From: an uncultured Myxococcales bacterium
GTDB lineage: Bacteria > Myxococcota_A > Polyangia > Polyangiales > Polyangiaceae
Reading direction: 5' to 3'
DNA length: 64,000 nt
Assembly (NCBI GenBank): GCA_937949945.1
Contig: CALFEQ010000024.1
Coordinates: 62,001 to 126,000 of the forward strand
Part shown: positions 58,020 through 64,000 of the stretch, one piece after another
How the letters are laid out: the number at the start of each line of letters is the position of its first letter
Position numbering within the stretch: position 1 is the stretch's first letter
Position numbers and translations under genes: made by a program
Notes under the pieces: model-generated
What the model was told of the DNA's origin: nothing
Database searches by the model: none
What the model saw: only the letters and a program-made list of their open reading frames with translations

Positions 58020-58829
58020 ATGCGAGATCCCTCGCTCCGTCGCGTCGCCCGGCGGCTCGTGCCCATCCTGCCCTTCGCGCTCGTAATCGCGCTCCTCGGC
58101 GTCTTCATGCCGCGCCCCGCGCGTGCGTTCCGTGACGTGGGCGCGTTCGATCCGCGCGCGCTGCTCGCCGGAGGGACGACCGGCCCGGCGCGGGCGTCCG
58201 CTCCCTACCGATGGTCGTGGGAGCTCGTGCAGCGGACCAGCGCGCCGGCGCGGCTCAAGCCCACGCAGGTGCGCGCCGACGCTCCCGAGGTCGTCGAGGC
58301 GCCGTTCCTCTGGTGGAGCGGCGATGCAGCGCTCACGCCGCTGACGCCGAAGGAGATCGCCGGTCTCCGCCGCTTCTTCGCGCTCGGCGGCGTCCTCCTC
58401 GTCGACGACGCCGGCGTGTCCGACGACGGCGGACCGAGCGCCTTCGGCCGGACGGCGCGCGAGCAGATCGCGCGAGTCTTGCCGGACACGAGCCCGATCC
58501 CGCTCGGCGCCGATCACGTGCTCTTCAAGTCGTATTACCTCCTCCGGCGCGCCGAAGGTCGCGTCGCGGGGCCGCGGACGCTCGACGCCGTCATCCGCGG
58601 CGGGCAGGCGCAGGTGATCTTCTCGTCGCACGACCTCGGCGGAGCGCTCGCCCGCGGCGCGACCGGCGCGTGGGAGCACCCCGTCGTGCCGGGCGGCGAT
58701 CTCCAGCGCGAGCGGGCCATTCGTCTCGCCGTGAACATCGCGATGTACGTCCTCTGCTCGAACTACAAGGACGATCAGGTCCACGCACCGTTCCTCATGC
58801 GCCGCCGCGCGGGTGCGCTCGTCCCCTGA
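58020..58829 (+). CDS. DUF4159-type membrane-linked protein
   Basis: The 269-residue protein has an N-terminal signal or single helix (LVPILPFALVIALLGVFMPRPARA), then a Rossmann-like domain with RLKPTQVRADAPEVVEAPFLWWSGD, LRRFFALGGVLLVDDAG and FKSYYLL, the order seen in DUF4159 proteins. These usually accompany MoxR AAA+ and VWA genes in an aerotolerance (Bat)-like cluster. Only the next VWA/glutamine-amidotransferase-like partner is seen here. It is transcribed with the following gene, 12 bases apart. Confidence 0.82.
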   Translation: MRDPSLRRVARRLVPILPFALVIALLGVFMPRPARAFRDVGAFDPRALLAGGTTGPARASAPYRWSWELVQRTSAPARLKPTQVRADAPEVVEAPFLWWSGDAALTPLTPKEIAGLRRFFALGGVLLVDDAGVSDDGGPSAFGRTAREQIARVLPDTSPIPLGADHVLFKSYYLLRRAEGRVAGPRTLDAVIRGGQAQVIFSSHDLGGALARGATGAWEHPVVPGGDLQRERAIRLAVNIAMYVLCSNYKDDQVHAPFLMRRRAGALVP

Positions 58830-58841
58830 ACGGCTCTCGCG

Positions 58842-61088
58842 ATGGAGATGACCACGCGGCTCGCGGTGAACGGCGACCTCCCGCAATGGGCGGCGATCGT
58901 CGCGTGCGTGCTCGTCCTCGTGAGCCTCGCCGTCCTCGTCGGTCACGAGCTGAGGCGCCGCGAGCGCGGCGGCTTCGCGATCGTCGCGACGGGCGTGCTC
59001 GCCCTCCTCGCGCTCCTCTTCGCCGTGCTCCGCCCCGTGCGCATCGCTGCGCGCGAGAGCGTGGTCGGCGCGAAGGTCGTGGTCCTCACCGACACCTCGC
59101 GCTCGATGGCCCTCCCGCAGGAGGGCAAGACCCCGCGCTACAACGTGGCCACCCGCGCGCTCTCCGAGCTCGCGAAGAAGTCGAAGGACGCTCGGCTCCT
59201 CGTCCTCGGCTTCGGCGACGGGGCCCCCCGCCCCATCGTCGCGGCCGACGACGAGAACGAGAACGAGAAGAAGGCGTCCGCGCCCATCGCGCCGCGGAGC
59301 GACCTCACGACGGCGCTTCGTTCGCTCGCGGCATCGGCCGACGAGCACCCGCAGGCCGTCGTCGTCGTGTCCGACGGCCGCCTCGACGATCCGGGAGAGG
59401 ACGCGTCGAAGGAGTCGCTCGCCGCGCTCGGCAAGGAGCTGAAGGTCCCGATCCACACGATCGCCACGACGCGCGACGGGCCGCCCGACGCGAGCGTGCG
59501 ACGCGTGTCGGCCGCCGGCGCCGCGGTGGCGCACGTGCCGCTGCCTCTGCGCGTCGAGGTCGGCTGCAGCGGCGGGCTGTCGTGCGACGAGCTCACCGTC
59601 ACCGCGCGCGAGCTCCGCGAAGACGGGCCGCCGGCGCTGCTCGCGACGGGGCTGTCCCACTTGAAGGACGGCAAAGGCACCGTCGATCTCTCGGTCACGC
59701 TCGAGCGCGCGGGAGCCCGCATCATCGAGATCGCCATCACGCCGCCGTCCGGCGACACGATCCCGGAGAACGATCGGCGGCTCATCACGTTCCTCGTCGC
59801 GCGCGAGCGGGTGCGCGTCCTCCACGTCGCCGGCCGTCCCACGAACGACGTCCGCGCGCTCCGGCGATGGCTCAAGAGCGACGCATCCGTCGACGTCGTC
59901 GCCTTCTTCATTCTCCGCACGCAAGGCGACGAGCCGAACGCGCGCCCGGACGACCTCTCGCTCATCCCCTTCCCCGTCGACGAGCTCTTCACCGAGCACC
60001 TGCCGTCCTTCGACGCCGTCGTGCTCCAGGACTTCGACGCACCGCCGTACCACCTCGACCGGCACCTGCCCCAGCTCGCGCGCTACGTCCGATCCGGCGG
60101 CGGGCTCATCATGGTCGGCGGACAGAACTCGTTCGTCGCCGGCGGCTACGCGGGCACTCCGCTCGCGGAGGTGCTGCCCGTCGAGCTCGATGACTCGCCC
60201 GGAGCGACGGGAGCGGACGTCGCGCCGTTCACCCCGGTGTGGACGGAGGACGGTCGGACCGCGCCGCTGCTCGCCCCGCTGCGCGACGTCGTGTCCGAGG
60301 AGCTTCCGCAGATGCCCGGCGCGAACGTCCTCGGCGACGTCCGGCCCGGCGGGCTCGTCTTGTGGTCGCACCCGACGCGCACGACGAAGAGCGGCGCGCC
60401 GATGCCCGTCCTCGCGATCGGCGACCAGGGCGACGGTCGATCGATCGCCCTCGGCATCGACGGGGCCTGGCTGCTCGAGTTCTCGCAGCTCGGCGCGCGC
60501 ACGTCGGGTCGCGGCTACGGCGCGCTCTGGGACGGCCTGCTCGGCTGGCTGATGCGCGACCCGCGCTTCGAGCCCGGGCAGCTCGATCTCGAGGGACCGT
60601 GCGTGGCCGACGAGCCCGCGCGCCTGCGGGTTCGCGTGCCCGACAGCGCGAAGGACGCGCCCATCACGATCGAGCTGCGGCGGCTCGATCGCCAGGACGT
60701 CGATCCCATCAAGGTCGAGGTGCCCAAGCGCGAGCCCGCCTCCGCGACGACGGAGGTGGTCCTCCCGCCGCTGCCCGCAGGCGGCTACACGGCGCGGCTG
60801 AAGCTCGGCCCGGGACCGACGACACGACGCGACTTCGCCTGCGAGGCGGGCGGCGACGAGTGGGCCGACTCGCGGCCCGATCCGGAGCGGCTCCGGATGC
60901 TCGCCGCCGCGACGGGCGGCACCTTCCGCTGGGCGACCGACGACCTCGCCCTGCCGCTCCCGAAGCCGGCCGTGGTCAGCGCGGAGAGGCACGTCGTTCC
61001 GCTCGCGCCGCCGTGGACGTGGACGCTCGCCGCCGCGGTGCTTCTCGGCGCGCACTGGTTCGCGCGGCGCCGGAGCGGCCTGTCGTGA
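58842..61088 (+). CDS. membrane protein with VWA-like and glutamine-amidotransferase-like domains
   Basis: The 748-residue protein has two N-terminal membrane helices (about 18-38 and 46-64), a VWA-like region with VVVLTDTSRSMAL (metal-site type DTSRS) and AVVVVSDGRL, a long Ig-like section, a GATase1-like segment (YVRSGGGLIMVGGQNSF) without a cysteine nucleophile, and a C-terminal helix near 720-740 (WTWTLAAAVLLGAHWFARRR). The arrangement matches proteins of the BatA/DUF4159 neighbourhood. It is 12 bases after the DUF4159 gene, so they are probably one unit. The role is unknown, possibly in envelope stress. Confidence 0.85.
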   Translation: MEMTTRLAVNGDLPQWAAIVACVLVLVSLAVLVGHELRRRERGGFAIVATGVLALLALLFAVLRPVRIAARESVVGAKVVVLTDTSRSMALPQEGKTPRYNVATRALSELAKKSKDARLLVLGFGDGAPRPIVAADDENENEKKASAPIAPRSDLTTALRSLAASADEHPQAVVVVSDGRLDDPGEDASKESLAALGKELKVPIHTIATTRDGPPDASVRRVSAAGAAVAHVPLPLRVEVGCSGGLSCDELTVTARELREDGPPALLATGLSHLKDGKGTVDLSVTLERAGARIIEIAITPPSGDTIPENDRRLITFLVARERVRVLHVAGRPTNDVRALRRWLKSDASVDVVAFFILRTQGDEPNARPDDLSLIPFPVDELFTEHLPSFDAVVLQDFDAPPYHLDRHLPQLARYVRSGGGLIMVGGQNSFVAGGYAGTPLAEVLPVELDDSPGATGADVAPFTPVWTEDGRTAPLLAPLRDVVSEELPQMPGANVLGDVRPGGLVLWSHPTRTTKSGAPMPVLAIGDQGDGRSIALGIDGAWLLEFSQLGARTSGRGYGALWDGLLGWLMRDPRFEPGQLDLEGPCVADEPARLRVRVPDSAKDAPITIELRRLDRQDVDPIKVEVPKREPASATTEVVLPPLPAGGYTARLKLGPGPTTRRDFACEAGGDEWADSRPDPERLRMLAAATGGTFRWATDDLALPLPKPAVVSAERHVVPLAPPWTWTLAAAVLLGAHWFARRRSGLS

Positions 61089-61377
61089 GCGCTCGGTCGA
61101 CGCGCTCGCGCCGCTCGACGTCGCCTGTGGAAAACCCGGGTCGGGGAAACGAGGTCGTCGGAAGGACGACGGCCCCAGCATTTTCGGGTTTTCGCTCGCG
61201 ACTTCGCTCTGATACTACCTCCTCCCGGGAGATGAGCGACGGGCGACCTCCGCCTCGCCGCGAAACATCGCGGAAACCGCTTCGGCGGTAGCTTGGGGCC
61301 TGCCGGCCCGATACGTCGGGAGGGCCCCGTGGCCTCCGTGACGCCATCTGGACGACCTCGCAGAACCTCCAAGGCCA

Positions 61378-62922
61378 GTGCATTTCGACGCGTACGACAC
61401 CGCCGACTTCTTCGACGAGATGTTCGAGGCCGGCTCCCGGCCGCGAGCGGCGACGACGCTCCTGGCACAGAAGATCAACACCATGTCGCCCGCCGAGCTG
61501 CGGGCGAGACAGATCGCGGCGGAGCGCTCGCTCCTCATGCGCGGGATCACCTTCAACGTCTACGGCGATGCCGCCGGGACCGAGAAGATCTTCCCCTTCG
61601 ACATCATCCCGCGCGTCATCCCCGCCTCCGACTGGCGCGTGCTCGAGCGCGGCCTCAAGCAGCGCGTCCACGCGCTCGACCTGTTCATCGCGGACGTCTA
61701 CGGAGAGCAGCGCATCGTCAAGGCGGGCGTCGTCCCCGGCTCCCTCGTCGCCTCCGCCGCGAGCTACCTGCCCGCGTGCGCGGGCGTGAAACCGCCCAAG
61801 GGCATCTACTGCCACGTCGTCGGCACCGACCTCGTTCGCGATCGCGACGGGCAGTTCTACGTCCTCGAGGACAACCTCCGCTGCCCGTCGGGGGTCTCGT
61901 ACGTGCTCGAGAACCGCCAGGTGATGAAGCGGACGTTCCCGCAGCTCTTCGGCGAGCTGCGCGTCCGCCCCGTCGACATCTACCCGAGCAAGCTGCTCGA
62001 GACGCTCCAGTACGTCGCGCCGACCAGCTCGCCGACCGTCGTGGTGCTCACGCCCGGCATCTACAACTCGGCCTACTTCGAGCACTCGTTCCTCGCGCAG
62101 CAGATGGGCGTCGAGCTCGTCGAGGGCCGCGACCTCGTCGTCCGCGACGGGCGCGTCCACATGCGCACGACGCGCGGCTTCCAGCGCGTGGACGTGATCT
62201 ACCGGCGCATCGACGACACGTTCCTCGATCCGACGGTCTTCCGCCCGGACTCGCTCCTCGGCGTCCCGGGCATCATGGAGGTCTACAGGCAGGGCAAGGT
62301 CGCGCTCGCCAACGCGCCGGGCAACGGCGTCGCCGACGACAAGGTCATCTACGCGTACGTGCCGAAGATGATCGAGTACTACCTCGGCGAGAAGCCGATT
62401 TTGCCGAACGTCCCGACGTTCCTCTGCGAAGACGACAAAGACCGCGCCCACGTCCTCGAGAACCTCGACAAGCTCGTCGTGAAGGCCGCGAACGAGTCAG
62501 GCGGCTACGGGATGCTCGTGGGCCCGCAGGCCTCCGCCGCCGAGCGCGAGGAGTTCAAGGCGAGGATCCAGAAGAACCCGCGGAACTACATCGCGCAGCC
62601 GATGATCGGGCTGTCGCGGGTGCCGACGATCGTGGAGGACGGCGTCGAGGGCCGTCACGTCGACCTCCGGCCCTACGTCCTCTACGGCGAGGACATCTTC
62701 GTCCTGCCGGGAGGGCTCACGCGCGTCGCGCTCCGTCGCGGCTCGACCGTCGTGAACTCGTCGCAGGGCGGCGGCAGCAAGGACACGTGGGTGCTCGCCG
62801 ACACCGACTCGCTTTCGGCCATCCCGATCGCGAAGCCCGCTCCTTCGTCCGCGCCGTCTCGGGCGAACGGGGCCTCGGAGCCGCTCGCTCCCAGGACGGC
62901 GGAGGGTGGGAAGGACGAATGA
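61378..62922 (+). CDS. circularly permuted ATP-grasp type 2 protein
   Basis: The 514-residue protein starts at a GTG. It has the DUF404/DUF407 landmarks: RGITFNVYGDAAGTEKIFPFDIIPRVI, LFIADVYGEQRI, FYVLEDNLRCPSGVSYVLENR, SPTVVVLTPGIYNSAYFEHSFLA, YRRIDDTFLDP, LVVKAANESGGYGMLVGP and DLRPYVLYGEDIFVLPGGLTRVAL. These are ATP-grasp motifs in permuted order. It probably forms an amide or isopeptide bond using ATP. The alpha-E protein at 62966 is its regular partner. About 290 bases upstream hold a small GTCGTC/GACGAC hairpin (61155-61171) and no gene. Confidence 0.95.
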   Translation: MHFDAYDTADFFDEMFEAGSRPRAATTLLAQKINTMSPAELRARQIAAERSLLMRGITFNVYGDAAGTEKIFPFDIIPRVIPASDWRVLERGLKQRVHALDLFIADVYGEQRIVKAGVVPGSLVASAASYLPACAGVKPPKGIYCHVVGTDLVRDRDGQFYVLEDNLRCPSGVSYVLENRQVMKRTFPQLFGELRVRPVDIYPSKLLETLQYVAPTSSPTVVVLTPGIYNSAYFEHSFLAQQMGVELVEGRDLVVRDGRVHMRTTRGFQRVDVIYRRIDDTFLDPTVFRPDSLLGVPGIMEVYRQGKVALANAPGNGVADDKVIYAYVPKMIEYYLGEKPILPNVPTFLCEDDKDRAHVLENLDKLVVKAANESGGYGMLVGPQASAAEREEFKARIQKNPRNYIAQPMIGLSRVPTIVEDGVEGRHVDLRPYVLYGEDIFVLPGGLTRVALRRGSTVVNSSQGGGSKDTWVLADTDSLSAIPIAKPAPSSAPSRANGASEPLAPRTAEGGKDE

Positions 62923-62965
62923 GCCGGCGCTCTCGGCCCCACGACGACGGACTTCGAGGTGCCCC

Positions 62966-63976
62966 ATGCTGAGCCGGGTGGCGGACGCGGTCTACTGGAT
63001 GAGCCGGTACGTCGAGCGAGCGGAGAACGTCGCTCGCTTCGTCGACGTGAACCTGAACCTCGCGCTCGACTTTCCAGAGGCCGGAGAGCAGTGGGCACCG
63101 CTCGTCGCGACCACCGGAGACAACGACATCTTCCTGAAGCGCTACGGCGAGTACACGCGCGACAACGTGATCGAGTTTCTCACGTTCGACCGCGAGAGCC
63201 CGAACTCGATCATCTCCTGCCTCGCGCTCGCGCGCGAGAACGCCCGCTCCGTCCGCGAGATCATCTCCTCGGAGATGTGGGAGCAGGTGAATGCCGCGTA
63301 CCTCATGGTCATGGACGCGGCACGCTCGCGGATGGCGCTCGAGGCGTCGCACGATTTCTTCACCGCGGTGAAGCAGGCCTCGCACCTGTTCGTCGGCATC
63401 ACGTACCTGACGATGGCCCACAACGAGGCATGGCACTTCTGCCGCCTCGGCCGCCTGCTCGAGCGGGCGGACAAGACCTCGCGCATCCTCGACGTCAAAT
63501 ACTTCCTCCTCTTGCCGCACCCGACGGACGTGGGCAGCACGCTCGACTCGCTCCACTGGGGCGCGCTCCTCCGCTCCGCGAGCGCGTTCGAGATGTACCG
63601 CAAGCGCTACGGCGCCATCCAACCGAACAAGGTCGTCGAGTACCTCTTGCTCGACCGCCGCTTCCCTCGCAGCGTCCGCTACTGCCTCTCGAAGGCGGAG
63701 CGATCGCTGCACGCCATCACCGGCGCGCCGATGGGGACGTGGACGAACAGCGCGGAGCGCGAGCTCGGTCGCTTGAACGCGGAGCTGTCGTACGCCGACA
63801 CGAACGAGATCATCGCGGGAGGCCTCCACGAGTACATCGACGAGCTGCAGCGCCGGCTCAACGGCGTCGGGCAGCACGTCTTCGAGACGTTCTTCGCGAT
63901 GAAGCCCGTCGACGAGGAGCCGTCGGCCGAAGACCCCCACCGCTCGCTGCCGCCCGTCCCGACGAAGAGCTTGTGA
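62966..63976 (+). CDS. alpha-E domain protein (DUF403)
   Basis: The 336-residue helical protein starts with MLSRVADAVYWMSRYVERAENVARF, the hallmark of the alpha-E family, and continues with WEQVNAAYL, HLFVGITYLTMAHNEAWHFCRLGRLLERADKTSRILDVK and SVRYCLSKAERSLHAITG. It has no known catalytic residues. It is 43 bases after the ATP-grasp gene. In other genomes this pair is joined by a transglutaminase-like or proteasome-like gene, which would lie beyond the window edge (inference). Ribosome site GAGGTG. Confidence 0.95.
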   Translation: MLSRVADAVYWMSRYVERAENVARFVDVNLNLALDFPEAGEQWAPLVATTGDNDIFLKRYGEYTRDNVIEFLTFDRESPNSIISCLALARENARSVREIISSEMWEQVNAAYLMVMDAARSRMALEASHDFFTAVKQASHLFVGITYLTMAHNEAWHFCRLGRLLERADKTSRILDVKYFLLLPHPTDVGSTLDSLHWGALLRSASAFEMYRKRYGAIQPNKVVEYLLLDRRFPRSVRYCLSKAERSLHAITGAPMGTWTNSAERELGRLNAELSYADTNEIIAGGLHEYIDELQRRLNGVGQHVFETFFAMKPVDEEPSAEDPHRSLPPVPTKSL

Positions 63977-64000
63977 TCGGGCCCCGCGTGGGTCCGGACG

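Noticed and set aside
57861..61181. A 1106-codon minus-strand open frame
   Set aside because: It mirrors the DUF4159 and VWA-type genes, which have signal or membrane helices and coherent domains. The minus frame is low complexity.

Overview
The window is GC-rich, densely packed bacterial DNA with strong G/C bias at third codon positions and short intergenic gaps. It most resembles a myxobacterium-like member of the Myxococcota. Supporting signs: a secreted protein ending in a MYXO-CTERM-type sorting tail (46040-47506), many lipoproteins including several cysteine-rich ones, two transmembrane Ser/Thr kinases (one with a long TPR-like half), two sigma-54 activator response regulators, stand-alone receiver and kinase fragments, and a small ferredoxin-thioredoxin-reductase-like protein. 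I see no insertion sequence, prophage, CRISPR array or plasmid function. Both tRNA genes lack an encoded CCA. The assignment rests on gene content only.

Layout. 1-9.2 kb: end of an M28 peptidase, a protein made of four ~91-residue repeats with an HFAG signature, a polysaccharide-deacetylase-like protein, and scattered two-component parts. 9.3-17 kb: NhaA antiporter, a VWA lipoprotein, an M4 metalloprotease, a kinase-type ATPase overlapping a conserved unknown gene, and a LysR regulator. 17-23 kb: a trypsin-like lipoprotein behind a leader of four tandem inverted repeats; a three-gene unit of a cysteine-heptad membrane peptide, a sigma factor and a cysteine-bearing membrane protein; an orphan HicA-like protein; tRNA-Pro with a clear terminator; and an 18-cysteine copper-storage-type protein. 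23-34 kb: a PHP-domain lipoprotein, an M20 peptidase, a fatty acid hydroxylase behind a palindromic AT-rich site, argCB, a cysteine-repeat lipoprotein, hisHA and a Ser/Thr kinase. 34-45 kb: a minus-strand run of deoC, a Pro-rich membrane protein, a complete aldehyde dehydrogenase and a truncated partner, then a SulP transporter with a micro-ORF, a sensor kinase/sigma-54 regulator pair and a divergent beta-carbonic anhydrase. 45-54 kb: a thioredoxin-like protein, a winged-helix regulator, the MYXO-CTERM protein, the FTR-like protein, rpsU with a terminator, the kinase-TPR protein, a basic DNA-binding-type protein, a Cys-rich lipoprotein, a GH43 lipoprotein, a zinc-ribbon protein and tRNA-Leu. 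54-64 kb: lipoproteins, a Ppx/GppA phosphatase, a DUF4159/VWA-type membrane pair, and the circularly permuted ATP-grasp plus alpha-E pair.

Links between genes. deoC releases acetaldehyde, which the adjacent dehydrogenase can oxidise. The SulP transporter and carbonic anhydrase flanking a two-component pair may handle inorganic carbon (inference). The ATP-grasp/alpha-E pair is the core of a recurrent peptide-modification cassette. Arginine and histidine genes occur only as fragments (argCB, hisHA), so the rest of those pathways lies elsewhere.

At most convergent junctions a near-perfect inverted repeat, sometimes built from heptanucleotide arrays and sometimes containing the stop codons, closes the spacer. 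This is the most consistent non-coding pattern in the window.
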